Shown in pieces: positions 31,626 through 40,403 of a DNA stretch of 64,000 nucleotides. Position 1 is the stretch's first letter, and every line of letters starts with the position of its first letter. The notes under the pieces are model-generated. The model was not told where the DNA came from. It was given only the letters and a program-made list of their open reading frames with translations, and searched no databases. The position numbers and the translations under genes were made by a program. The stretch is from a virus: positions 1-64,000 of the IMG/VR virus record IMGVR_UViG_3300009431_000015; one strand, written 5' to 3'.

Positions 31626-32423
31626 CATTTGTGTTACGAACTAACCGATTCCGTCAGTTCTCTTTAGATTTCTCTAAAGATCGGACTATATCATAAGCCC
31701 TACGGCCTCTAAGATCCTTCGGTATATCTTTATACCTACTCGCGTATTTTGCGATAGTCTCTGAGGATGGTATTTTATATTTGTAATCATGGTTATTAAA
31801 CTTATTTAGAATATTAGCTATTGTAGGAGTGTCATACACTTTAAATTGTAAAAAGTAGCCTTTAGCTCCTTTTTGTTTATGATATGTACTATGCAACCCA
31901 AACTTAGTATTTAACAAGTTTTCGAATTGGGTAGCAAATCGTTTAGAGTATTCTTTTCCAATATATAAATTATAGTAGTTTAATGTTTTATGGAAAGAAC
32001 CGTTATCAAATATTAATAAGGCGAACCCTAGCTGGTCTATCGGTCCTAATGCGCGCTCTACTTCCCAAAAACTTGATTCTTTTAATTTATTAAGAGTATC
32101 TGATTTACCTAGGGTAAACTCATAAAGTATATTTTTTCTATTAACTGATCCCCAAAGGTTAGATTTTTGTATAGTAGTTATCAGTGAATGCTTATATTCT
32201 AAATAGTTCTTTACATAACCTCCAAATTTTATTCTTAAAACTCTTTTTTGGCGCATCCAGTATGAGTCACCAGTATAAGAGCTTATTATTAATTGTTTTT
32301 CTTTTTTTGTCATTTATACCTGTCCTGCTGATTGCCCAATCCTATAAATTTTTACACTACGGTATTATAGGCTCTAAGGGTATTCCAGCATATCATCTTA
32401 GTTTAATCATGACGGTTTTCGCT
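31626..32423 (-). ncRNA. Group I intron in DNA polymerase gene
   Basis: 798 nt. The 5' exon ends in U and the intron ends in G, as in group I. The last seven exon bases TCATGAT pair fully with GTCATGA 10 bases into the intron (P1 with the U-G wobble at the splice site). R-like CAGAGACTATCG (about 31753-31764) and S-like GATATAGTCC (about 31683-31692) can form P7. Joining the exons restores V-H-D-E-I-L-V-E. It carries a homing endonuclease ORF whose 3' end overlaps the P7 core. Confidence 0.92.
31654..32313 (-). CDS. LAGLIDADG homing endonuclease in intron
   Basis: 219 aa. G-P-I-D-Q-L-G-F-A-L-L-I-F-D-N-G-S-F corresponds to the acidic helix of LAGLIDADG type 2 intron endonucleases (A-x-W-x-M-D-D-G-S). 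L-N-Y-Y-N-L-Y-I-G and L-N-T-K-F-G-L follow as in that family. One acidic position is Asn here (F-D-N-G instead of M-D-D-G), which may reduce activity. It lies entirely inside the polA intron and is expected to spread the intron to intronless polA alleles. Confidence 0.8.
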   Translation of the reverse strand: MTKKEKQLIISSYTGDSYWMRQKRVLRIKFGGYVKNYLEYKHSLITTIQKSNLWGSVNRKNILYEFTLGKSDTLNKLKESSFWEVERALGPIDQLGFALLIFDNGSFHKTLNYYNLYIGKEYSKRFATQFENLLNTKFGLHSTYHKQKGAKGYFLQFKVYDTPTIANILNKFNNHDYKYKIPSSETIAKYASRYKDIPKDLRGRRAYDIVRSLEKSKEN

Positions 32424-34073
32424 ATCATGAACTATATTTACAATTTTTGCGTCCCAATTGTGCTTAATTATACTTCTTCTAACCAAGCACCCAGCGTGTT
32501 TAGTTACACTGGCACCTGCTCCTTGGAATGGAATATTTTTACAGATATTCATGTAATGATTTACTACGCCAGGGTTGTCCCAATCTCCAGAGGACAAATC
32601 TCGTCTACGACCGTCTAGTGGAGAAAGAGCATACTTATTTTCTTTTCCCTTACTCATAAGTGTGTTCATACAGCTAGCTATTCCGGGGAATACCTGAAAA
32701 TATTTCTTCAATAATGCTGATGCCTCTTTTATATCTATTTTGAGATTATCGGCTAAGCGTTTTGCGCCTATTCCATAAACAATTCCAAAATTTAGAGATT
32801 TAGCCGGTTGACGGTATTTAATGCCCATTTCCTTTATTAGTTTACCGTTTTTATCGAAGAAGTCTTCATATGGAATATCGTATATAATACAAGCAGAATA
32901 ACAATGTAAATCTTTTCCTTCTCTTAATGCCGTCAGAAATGCTGGCTCTTGTGAAAGAAATGCTAACAGTTTCAATTCCTGTTGAGCATAGTCAGCGCAG
33001 ATTATTTTTCTTGTTTTATCCGGAGCTTCGAATGGTGTTCTATACTCTTGTGCTCTTGGGATATTCGTCAGGTTAGGGTTCCTGCTCGAAAATCTGCCTG
33101 TCTCAGCACCAAGTTGTAAAAAGGTAGAGTAGATTCTACCATCTTCACGGACATGCTGATCTACAAAGGATTGCCCATATGTATCTATTTTTTTAACAGC
33201 ACGTCTATAATTAAATAGTGCTTTTATTACAGGATAACTACTCTCCAGTGCTTTTAAATATTTCTCCTCAGTTGTTTTGAGAGTGAAACCACATAACTTA
33301 CTCAGTATAGGCTTTATTTGTGTAACGCTTTTATAATTAATGACCGGGTCGCCGAATAGATCAATTTGACAATATTTTAAAAAGTGACTATCCAACTCTT
33401 TTTTGGCAATTTTGGCTTCTTTTTCAGCTGTTGTTTTCAATGCAAGCCATGCTTTTGTATTGATGTAGATCCCGTTAAGTTCTAAGTCACCGGTTAGTTT
33501 GGTTGACTCGTATTCAACAATTGATAACTTCCTCATGCCTCTTTCATTCAGAAGTTTCTGAATTGATTGATACGCCGGGATCAGGTATTGTACATCTTCT
33601 CCTGAATACTTGATTTGATTACTAGTAAATTCGCTACCAAATGGCAATCCTATAAATGTGGATCTTTCGTCTTTATCAAGATGAGTTCGCAAATATTTAT
33701 TTGCAACATCTGCTAATCCCGCATCGATACGTTTGCCTTGAGTCAGAAGCTTTTCTCCTATATATGTACATGCAACTCTTCCAGGATTAAACCCTAAGTG
33801 ATGTTTTAACATTTTATAATCAAATTTCATGTTGTGGGCTATTAATAAGCCCTTGCAGGTATTGAGGAAGGAAATTAATAGTGAGATACTTTTACCCAAT
33901 TTATACACATCAAATACATACTGATGTATTTCATTACCCAATTGAATTAATAATAAGTCATTAACAGTTGGGTTTAACCCGTTTGCTTCGGTATCCAAAC
34001 CTATCATATTTAGTTTATCTAAGTACTTGATAGCTTCTTTGATACCTTGTTCAGTTTTTACATATTTTATCAT
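32424..34073 (-). CDS. polA: DNA polymerase I (family A), 5' exon
   Basis: 550 aa of a 597-aa enzyme. Proofreading domain: L-D27-T-E29 (Exo I), H-N-M-K-F-D (Exo II), Y-S-G-E-D (Exo III), all acidic residues present. Polymerase domain: motif A C-A-D361-Y-A-Q-Q-E-L, O-helix R421-x3-K425-x3-F429-G, motif C I-V-N-I-V-H-D550 split by the intron. No 5'-nuclease domain. Phe429 predicts the E. coli-type dideoxy discrimination. Main replicative polymerase of the phage. If unspliced, the frame stops after six extra residues (at 32403), lacking the last catalytic Glu. Confidence 0.95.
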
Positions 34074-34107
34074 TCCTGTTTTTGGTTTGTAACTTGTAAC
34101 TTATAAC

Positions 34108-34902
34108 TTACAAATAGATTCTCAGTTTCTCCTGTCTGTGCTTCAATCTAAGTTTTGCGATTACCTTTTCTTTAATTTGCCTAATCCTTTCTCTTGTTAA
34201 GCTATATTTTTCACCGATTTCTTTAAGTGTATAATTTCTTACATACCCAATTCCATAATACATTTCTATTATTGTCTTTTCTCTCTCGGGAAAATCTTTT
34301 ATTATGTCATTAAGCTCTTTTCGAAATTCAAGCTCGTATTCTCCAGGGCTGGAGTTAGGATTTTTGATGACGTTATTTAAATTTTTTCCATCATCAGTTT
34401 GTGGGGCGTCCAGATAAACGTAGGAGTAATTAAATTTCATATCTTTTACTATATCTGGATTCTCCAAATACTCGGAAATTTCAGCTACTGAAGGCGCTCT
34501 TCCGAGTTTTTCTGATAAGATTTCCATAGCTTTGTTTGTTTTTGCTACGTTGGTCAATTTGTTAATCGGGAGTCTAATTAATTTAGCATTTTCATGGATA
34601 GCATTCAAAATAGTTTGCCGAATCCACCAGACACCATACGTAATAAACTTGACATTTCTTTCTATATCAAATTTGTTGAAAGCTTTGACAAGACCGAAGT
34701 TCCCTTCGGCTATGAGATCTTCCAAATCTAACCCTTGACCTTGGTATCTCTTAGCTACGGTTATAACAAATTTTAGGTTACTTCTCATCAGTAGCTCGTA
34801 ATTTAAAGCATTGCCACGCTTAGCTGATTTTAGTACCTCTCTTTCTCTCTTTTTAGGTAAAGGCTCAGCATCCCCAATGCTGGCTAGGTAGTCGTCTATC
34901 AT
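34108..34902 (-). CDS. RNA polymerase sigma-70 factor, primary-type
   Basis: 264 aa with regions 1.2 (D-D-Y-L-A-S-I-G), 2 (A-N/S-L-K-F-V-I-T-V-A-K-R-Y and the W-W-I-R-Q helix for -10 recognition), 3 and 4 (Y-T-L-K-E-I-G-E-K-Y-S-L-T-R-E-R-I-R-Q-I-K-E-K for -35 recognition). Region 1.1 is absent. The region 3-4 linker with V-Y-L-D-A-P resembles FCB-group RpoD. Such a complete sigma could read the TTGACA/TATAAT-like promoters on the plus strand. It overlaps no neighbour and is co-transcribed with replication genes. Confidence 0.93.
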   Translation of the reverse strand: MIDDYLASIGDAEPLPKKREREVLKSAKRGNALNYELLMRSNLKFVITVAKRYQGQGLDLEDLIAEGNFGLVKAFNKFDIERNVKFITYGVWWIRQTILNAIHENAKLIRLPINKLTNVAKTNKAMEILSEKLGRAPSVAEISEYLENPDIVKDMKFNYSYVYLDAPQTDDGKNLNNVIKNPNSSPGEYELEFRKELNDIIKDFPEREKTIIEMYYGIGYVRNYTLKEIGEKYSLTRERIRQIKEKVIAKLRLKHRQEKLRIYL

Positions 34903-34906
34903 TTCT

Positions 34907-35095
34907 CTACACTCGTTGGTTCGGTTTACCCCAAGTACTATTGGGCATTAATTCTAAGATACTTAATCGTTTCGTGTGGAATTTTAGTTTGTTACTTTTA
35001 CGTTTCCACTGTGCCTCACCAAGTTTACCTTTAATTCGATTTTTTAACTCTAGTAGTTTGTGTTGTCTTCTGAAAGCTTTTTGTTGTTTATTCAT
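34907..35095 (-). CDS. Small basic hypothetical protein
   Basis: 62 aa, very basic (Lys, Arg, Gln), no cysteines, probably helical and nucleic-acid-binding by composition. It ends four bases before the sigma factor start. The opposite-strand frame in this stretch is an artefact. Confidence 0.55.
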   Translation of the reverse strand: MNKQQKAFRRQHKLLELKNRIKGKLGEAQWKRKSNKLKFHTKRLSILELMPNSTWGKPNQRV

Positions 35096-35105
35096 TTCTG
35101 CCTCT

Positions 35106-35801
35106 TTAAAATTCTATTATCCTATATGCATCAGAGTTAACTCCAAAGTTACCAATACCAATTATACTCATTTCTCCCCAAGATGTTTCATAAGCGTAAT
35201 GATGATGACCATGGAGATAATATTTAGGTTCTATACAATTTACAAGATATCTTAGTTTTTCTTTACCTTCTTCACGATTTGGCATAAATCCTACTGCAGC
35301 CTCATGTGTGATTAATACATCGATTGGCTCATCCTGAAATTTATTAATAAAATCTACTAATTCATCTTCTGTATAAAATCTTTTATTCCTACCTTTTAGC
35401 TTTTCCACTCCCCATTTAAATTTAACAGGTGAGTAGATTCCACCGAAGCCGGCCACAGTGATCCCATTCCCCGCTACGTGTAACGAGCGATTGTTTATAC
35501 TAAATAAATTCAGTACTTCTAACGCCTTACCATTGTCGTAGTCGTCATGATTACCTTTGATATAATAAACTGGGCATGGTAATGCTTCTATGTTACCGTT
35601 TTGGTAGTCATTAATAAACTTTGCCATTTCAGCTTCGTTATGGCTCCAGGCTTTTTTATCTGCATGCGCCGCTTTAAAGTCTGTATACAGCCCCAGGTCA
35701 CCTAATTGAAAAGCTAAAAGAAATTTATCTTTTTTTAGAAGACTTGCAAGGCCTGTATAGTTGCCATGCAAGTCTCCAACTATTAATATTTTACTACTCA
35801 T
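35106..35801 (-). CDS. Calcineurin-like metallophosphoesterase
   Basis: 231 aa with all family blocks: G-D10-L-H12-G-N, G-D-L-G, G-N-H-D-D, a T-H-E-A block and G-H-H-H. Two-metal phosphoesterases of this size cut phosphomonoesters, diesters or dinucleotide polyphosphates; the substrate is not predictable. It overlaps the upstream membrane-protein gene by eight bases. Confidence 0.9.
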   Translation of the reverse strand: MSSKILIVGDLHGNYTGLASLLKKDKFLLAFQLGDLGLYTDFKAAHADKKAWSHNEAEMAKFINDYQNGNIEALPCPVYYIKGNHDDYDNGKALEVLNLFSINNRSLHVAGNGITVAGFGGIYSPVKFKWGVEKLKGRNKRFYTEDELVDFINKFQDEPIDVLITHEAAVGFMPNREEGKEKLRYLVNCIEPKYYLHGHHHYAYETSWGEMSIIGIGNFGVNSDAYRIIEF

Positions 35802-36309
35802 TTGTAAATTTGTCCATTATTGCTGATGCTTTACTAACTCTATGATGAACATCTGCGTCTGGGTTAGATAGGTTATTTTTGCCTGTGAGTGCCTCATGCA
35901 CTTTGGCGTCTTGATCAGCAGGAACAGGCTCCACAGAGTGTTCTTTAAATTTCTTGGATTCGTCAGCTTTTGTTTTTTTCGCTGGTTCAGCTTTTGTTTT
36001 TTTCGCTGGTTCAGCTTTTGCTTTTGTTGGCTTATCTATTTTCTTTACCCGGGGCTTTGGTTTCTTCGACATTGAAACATTTGTTACCTTCGTTATTTTT
36101 GTAGTGTGTAAATAAGATTCAATTATGTTAGCCAAGAAGTACCCAACTATATACATGCACAATAAAATAGTTACGTTGTGTGCCGCTTGTGTAAAAGGAA
36201 TAAACTCTTGGTATGCCCACATACTAAATATAAGCATTGCAAGTAATAAAAGTATTAATACCAATATTCCTTTATCACTTAGTAGTTTGTTTATGTTTAA
36301 TTTTTCCAT
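35794..36309 (-). CDS. Two-helix membrane protein with lysine/alanine/proline repeat
   Basis: 171 aa. Two transmembrane segments (about 15-33 and 45-64) are followed by a basic linker with the unit A-K-K-T-K-A-E-P repeated twice, then a charged soluble tail. No family recognised. Overlaps its neighbours on both sides, so it is in the same operon as the ubiquitin-like genes. Confidence 0.65.
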   Translation of the reverse strand: MEKLNINKLLSDKGILVLILLLLAMLIFSMWAYQEFIPFTQAAHNVTILLCMYIVGYFLANIIESYLHTTKITKVTNVSMSKKPKPRVKKIDKPTKAKAEPAKKTKAEPAKKTKADESKKFKEHSVEPVPADQDAKVHEALTGKNNLSNPDADVHHRVSKASAIMDKFTNE

Positions 36310-36571
36310 TCTTATCGTATATTTCTCCGGTTGTTTTGTTAACGTACTGTCCAGTTCTTGCTACTTCCTCGCAGACAATACATTTATGTCCTGGTCTATT
36401 ATTACTACATTTTTTCGGGTTTTCCCAGTTATGGTAAATAGAATCCCAACGCTCATCAGATACATCCATATTGCTTTGTATATTCCAAATTTCTTTAAAA
36501 TCTCTTGATTGTCTCCTCATTTGCCTTGGCGGTTTTCCGGCTTGTTGACCAAGCGTGTTTACATTAGCCAT
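36275..36571 (-). CDS. Small zinc-binding protein next to E1-like gene
   Basis: 98 aa, basic. A C-x7-H-x-C-x2-C cluster (about 55-68) looks like a single zinc knuckle. It overlaps the E1-like gene by eight bases and the membrane-protein gene by 35, so translation is coupled. It could be a cofactor or target of the ubiquitin-like pathway. No E2-type catalytic pattern is visible. Confidence 0.6.
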   Translation of the reverse strand: MANVNTLGQQAGKPPRQMRRQSRDFKEIWNIQSNMDVSDERWDSIYHNWENPKKCSNNRPGHKCIVCEEVARTGQYVNKTTGEIYDKNGKIKHKQTTK

Positions 36572-37157
36572 ATAATCTCACATCCTCTATTGGTACGTTC
36601 TCATTTCTGGCCCAATTTAATAACATCTGTGAGCCAATAGCTGCTACTATTTTGTTACCTTGTTGAATGATCCCTTGCTCTAATTCATATTCGAGTTGGC
36701 AACTTTTGTCTTCGCCATCTTCTTTAGGAAGAGTGGCTAACATCTTTTTAAGAGTATTTTTCTTATTCTTTGAATAGAAAGCGATTCCTTTTCCTTCAGA
36801 TCTTAAATCAATCCAATAGAAATCCATTTTTTCAGCTGTGGTAAACAGTAATCTTCTAAAAGCAGGGTTATCAACACAACTTATGATTAAGTCATAGTCT
36901 TTCAATTGTTTTGCTTCTGTTATTCTTTTAGCTATCTTCTCAAAACCGTACCTAGCTGCTAAACTTTCAACTTTGTAATCTGTTACGTCTTCTATACCAA
37001 AGTTCTGGTATTTAATATTTTTTGTCTCTACTTCATCATCGTCTGCAAAAGTGATGAGTAGATGATCTGTTTGTTCATGATGATTTAGATCATCAAGAAA
37101 AAAAGCAAGCCAGCTACCGATTCCACCGGCCCCAACTATCAATACATTCTTTGCCAT
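36564..37157 (-). CDS. E1/ThiF-type ubiquitin-like activating enzyme
   Basis: 197 aa. Adenylation domain: V-G9-A-G-G-I-G14-S nucleotide loop, acidic D-D-D-E-V-E-T-K-N-I, Y-Q-N-F, K62, and a S-C-V-D-N-P-A-F-R-R block. Cys153 (K-S-C-Q-L) before G-x-x-V-A-A-I-G-S-Q-M-L sits where E1 enzymes place the thioester or crossover cysteine. The usual N-x-x-R-Q arginine is replaced (N-I-K-Y-Q). At under 200 aa it is a minimal, single-domain E1. Starts directly after the JAB gene and lies three genes from the Gly-Gly protein. Confidence 0.85.
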   Translation of the reverse strand: MAKNVLIVGAGGIGSWLAFFLDDLNHHEQTDHLLITFADDDEVETKNIKYQNFGIEDVTDYKVESLAARYGFEKIAKRITEAKQLKDYDLIISCVDNPAFRRLLFTTAEKMDFYWIDLRSEGKGIAFYSKNKKNTLKKMLATLPKEDGEDKSCQLEYELEQGIIQQGNKIVAAIGSQMLLNWARNENVPIEDVRLYG

Positions 37158-37697
37158 TTATATCATATCTCCATGTTTCATGTTATCAGTTATAGCTGAT
37201 TCATTAAATGCTGTTCTGTGTGACTCTATTTCTTTTACAATAACTTCAACTTCTTTGAATCCAAATTCTTCTCCGTCGTAATACTGGGCCGAAAATCGAG
37301 CACATCCCGGAGAATAGATTAAATAAATTCCAGCATATCCTGAATTGTTTGCTTCTCCTTGACCGTTACCAAATATGTCTGTATGAGATGGTATTGGAAT
37401 ACTTAACCCCGGATGCGTGTGGAATACTCCAACGAAGTCACGATTTGCATTGGGATTTATATGAGTGGTTTTTTTCAAAGTGTTTAGAAGATCGTTTGGA
37501 TTTGGGACATAATCTACTCGTGTATTATTTCGTCCAATATTTTTCCAAGGATCAAAGTCCATTATTCGAATCCAGCCATTATTTGCTTGGTTGATTCCAA
37601 GAAGACCGCCACAGACCTCATCATCTGTGGATGTATTGCCGTACGTGATTACCGCTATTAATGGTTTAATATCTAAGTAGCATTTAATTTTTTCCAT
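37158..37697 (-). CDS. JAB/MPN (JAMM) metallopeptidase
   Basis: 179 aa from the chosen start. JAMM motif complete: E27, H93-T-H95-P, seven residues, S104-x2-D107. Such enzymes remove ubiquitin-like proteins or trim their C-termini. A longer start at 37748 is possible, but its first codons lie in the hairpin at 37719-37752 and read a low-complexity peptide, so the ATG at 37697 is preferred. The gene ends one base before the E1-like ATG. Confidence 0.87.
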   Translation of the reverse strand: MEKIKCYLDIKPLIAVITYGNTSTDDEVCGGLLGINQANNGWIRIMDFDPWKNIGRNNTRVDYVPNPNDLLNTLKKTTHINPNANRDFVGVFHTHPGLSIPIPSHTDIFGNGQGEANNSGYAGIYLIYSPGCARFSAQYYDGEEFGFKEVEVIVKEIESHRTAFNESAITDNMKHGDMI

Positions 37698-37718
37698 CTT
37701 TAGTTTCCCATTTAATGT

Positions 37719-37752
37719 AATAATGGCTAAGACTGTAGCCCTAGCCATTATT
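37719..37752 (-). terminator. Hairpin between Ubl and JAB genes
   Basis: AATAATGGCTA (37719-37729) and TAGCCATTATT (37742-37752) form a perfect 11-bp stem with a 12-base loop, starting 15 bases after the Ubl stop. The tract after it on the minus strand is only partly U-rich, so partial termination is likely. That would make Ubl mRNA more abundant than JAB and E1 mRNA. Confidence 0.6.
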
Positions 37753-37766
37753 ATCAGATTATTAGA

Positions 37767-38015
37767 TTAGCCGCCGACAAGTGAATTAATCAGTGTGACG
37801 TCTTCTGCATCAACTAACATATCGATGGTCATGTCGTTGGGATTTACAAAGTTCCCATCAATCATCGCCCATTTTGCTTCATTTTCACAAAGGTCACGAA
37901 TGTTATCTATCGCAATTTCTGCATCTTCTTCGAAATCACTGTGGCCTCTGGTACTGACCACTTTATATTTGATTTTTGTCAGCGCTTTGTCTAGACTTTT
38001 TCTCTTTAGTGCCAT
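37767..38015 (-). CDS. Ubiquitin-like protein ending in Gly-Gly
   Basis: 82 aa ending L-V-G81-G82, so no processing is needed to expose the diglycine. The last 35 residues follow ubiquitin's pattern: I-D-G-N-F turn, M-T-I-D-M-L, D-A-E-D-V-T-L-I-N-S-L-V-G-G. Upstream a beta hairpin and a helix fit a beta-grasp fold. Clustered with an E1-like and a JAB gene on the same strand. The start has GAGG upstream. Covalent attachment to host or phage targets is the expected role, by inference. Confidence 0.8.
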   Translation of the reverse strand: MALKRKSLDKALTKIKYKVVSTRGHSDFEEDAEIAIDNIRDLCENEAKWAMIDGNFVNPNDMTIDMLVDAEDVTLINSLVGG

Positions 38016-38064
38016 GTTTCTACTTTACCTCGGTAGTGTATTGTTAACAAGTTAATTTAAATAT

Positions 38065-40386
38065 TTAAAGAGTGCTGATTTGTGTAGCTAATCGACTGTC
38101 ATTATGTAATGCGTAGATCCGATTGACTACCTTGTCAGCTCCCACTTGGCTTTTGCTTTTGTCAACTATGCATATGTAATTACCACTTGGGTAATCATAT
38201 ACACCGTTGCGGCCGTCTGAGCCTTCTTTTATTTCTAGGACGTAACTTCGTGTTTGCCCATTAATGAGATAACCCTCGATGGTGTTTCCATTAGTCATTG
38301 TATGTTTTGCAACTTGTATATTAAACATAGTTTCAGCGTGTTTTAGAAGTTCTTTACTTTTTTCGATAGCAGTAGTGTAAGCTTTTTTTGCTCCATCAAT
38401 AACTACTTTTATATCGTCTATTAGAACTCCTTCTACAATTGCTGAATTCATTAATACATTTACAACATCCATCAGGTCTCTGCTATTTTGCAATTTAATA
38501 ATTTTTTGTGTATCTTTAATTTTATAAAGCTTATCAGCAACAGACAGATAATTAAGATTTTTACGTCTTTCTATTACTAGTTTAATACTTAACTGGGCTT
38601 GTTCAAAGTTGTCATATGGAGCAATGTCCACACCTGTTTGTAAGTATCTATGGAATTTTAAGGAACACTTGCTCACTTCTTTAAGGAAATAGTCAAAATC
38701 AGATTGTTTCTCGAAACATAACCCTCTTTCTACACAGGCCCTAACTTCTTCACGGTTAATACGATACCCATTTATGTAAGTCCGCTCACTGGATATTCCA
38801 TCAGAATTAGTCAGTGTTCGTATTTCTATTTTAAATGCGACATCCCCAATTGTGCCTCGTAGTGTTTTCCAGCTGGTAGTCTCATCTTTAATAAACATTT
38901 TACTGTATCTAGAATAATCTTGTTTTGATGCAAGATAATCCAGGAACCTGCCTAAGACATTATCAAAAGTGACCCTGTCTAGATCATGGTAATCTGTAGC
39001 TTTTACTAAGATGGTATGAGCCCAGTTTTTTACTTCTGGATCTTTGACATCATCTGGGATATCAAAGGTTAACTTCTGATCTTCATAGGAGATAAAATCT
39101 TTTGTGTATGTTACCTCATTGATAGTGAGTTTTCCGCCTTCATCTAATACTTTAATTTTTTCTTTAATTTTGGCTTTTAACTTTTCTTTTTGTTTACCTT
39201 CTTCCTCAGCTCTAGACGCCCTCTGTTCGTGCCTTTTAGTAAGTAAGAGCAGATCGTTAGTATCCAAAACCTCTTGCGCGCCCGCTGGCAATCTATTAAG
39301 ATAGTCTTCTAAGACAAAATCTCTGGGGAGAACTGGTTCTCGCTCAGTTAACACAGCAGAACCAAGGAATGGTTCTGATTCATAACCATGGTGGTTTACA
39401 CCCTTGTTTTTTGATAAGAACAATCTTCCCGCATCTATATAGTCATACATTGGATTTGTATGAGGGATTACTTGTAATCTAAAATTAGTGGTAGTGGAAT
39501 CATTATTATAAATGTAGGATCTGTTTCCGCTTGGGGCCATCGTTAAGAAAAATCTGGAGTTATCTGTTTCGAAAACATCTGTTATTAACCTCAGGTATTT
39601 ACTAGAGGAGTATATATCAAAGGTTGCTTGATGTTTTTTTGCTTCATAATTAAAGCGAGTATGCTTAATTTTTGGAAAAACTTTTTTTAAAAAAGCTGTT
39701 AAAATGTCACAATAGTTATTTGAGTGACCATTATAACTACCATCTATTTTAACGTAAGTATTTAAAAATCTGTTAGCATCCTCGTGATTCTCCAGAAATG
39801 ATGTACGCAGGTAAGAGTATAACTCAGTAACTGTTGTAAATGCTCTTTTCTGAAAAAAGTTTATAGGAAACAGTGAGCTATTATCATGTTTTACAAAAGT
39901 TAATATTTTACGAAATAATTCTAGTTTTGCTAAGGAATTTTTTGTTAGGCGCTTAAAAATAATGCCATCCTTTTCTCTGCTTATGCTGTTTGCATAATTG
40001 TTAGCCCCTAACACAAAACCATGTGTTTTAGCTTTTCGCAAAAGCAGCTCACTGCCTTCTTCACGTTCTTCATCTTCATCTGTTGTCTTACTATCTATTT
40101 TAAAAAACTCTATTTCTTTAGAATCGTAAGTACTTTTTCCAGATGCTGAAGCCATGCTTGTTTTTGCTCTAACTAGAATTGATAAATTCCTTATTAATTC
40201 CTCGTACGTTGTTTCGGTACTCCCACGTTGATTTTCACGAGTTTGGTCAAGTGTTTCTGTTTTATCATCTTTCTCTTTATTAACTAAACTCTCTGGAAAA
40301 GAGCATAATTTTTCAACTTCTTCTTTGGTGAATCCTAAAGAATATAAATTATTGATTGCTGGGAATAATTGTTTACTTGTTTGCAT
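38065..40386 (-). CDS. Large hypothetical protein upstream of the Ubl
   Basis: 773 aa, soluble. The N-terminal 20-30 residues (L-Y-S-L-G-F-T-K-E-E-V-E-K-L) have the look of a UBA-type helix but the match is weak. A charged coiled coil lies at about 390-425, and a region near 560-620 carries a few conserved-looking cysteines. Nothing else is recognised. It is 49 bases upstream of the Ubl gene on the same strand. A role in substrate choice for that pathway is speculative. Confidence 0.65.
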   Translation of the reverse strand: MQTSKQLFPAINNLYSLGFTKEEVEKLCSFPESLVNKEKDDKTETLDQTRENQRGSTETTYEELIRNLSILVRAKTSMASASGKSTYDSKEIEFFKIDSKTTDEDEEREEGSELLLRKAKTHGFVLGANNYANSISREKDGIIFKRLTKNSLAKLELFRKILTFVKHDNSSLFPINFFQKRAFTTVTELYSYLRTSFLENHEDANRFLNTYVKIDGSYNGHSNNYCDILTAFLKKVFPKIKHTRFNYEAKKHQATFDIYSSSKYLRLITDVFETDNSRFFLTMAPSGNRSYIYNNDSTTTNFRLQVIPHTNPMYDYIDAGRLFLSKNKGVNHHGYESEPFLGSAVLTEREPVLPRDFVLEDYLNRLPAGAQEVLDTNDLLLLTKRHEQRASRAEEEGKQKEKLKAKIKEKIKVLDEGGKLTINEVTYTKDFISYEDQKLTFDIPDDVKDPEVKNWAHTILVKATDYHDLDRVTFDNVLGRFLDYLASKQDYSRYSKMFIKDETTSWKTLRGTIGDVAFKIEIRTLTNSDGISSERTYINGYRINREEVRACVERGLCFEKQSDFDYFLKEVSKCSLKFHRYLQTGVDIAPYDNFEQAQLSIKLVIERRKNLNYLSVADKLYKIKDTQKIIKLQNSRDLMDVVNVLMNSAIVEGVLIDDIKVVIDGAKKAYTTAIEKSKELLKHAETMFNIQVAKHTMTNGNTIEGYLINGQTRSYVLEIKEGSDGRNGVYDYPSGNYICIVDKSKSQVGADKVVNRIYALHNDSRLATQISTL

Positions 40387-40403
40387 GTTTTCCTTTTCCT
40401 GGG

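Noticed and set aside
32184-32618. 144-codon plus-strand frame over the polymerase intron
   Set aside because: Antisense to the 5' exon and intron of polA, both supported by motifs and splice sites.
38065-40386. UBA domain in the N-terminus of the 773-aa protein
   Set aside because: Only a short L-G-F-T-K-E-E-V-E-K-L similarity; not enough to assign without a profile search.
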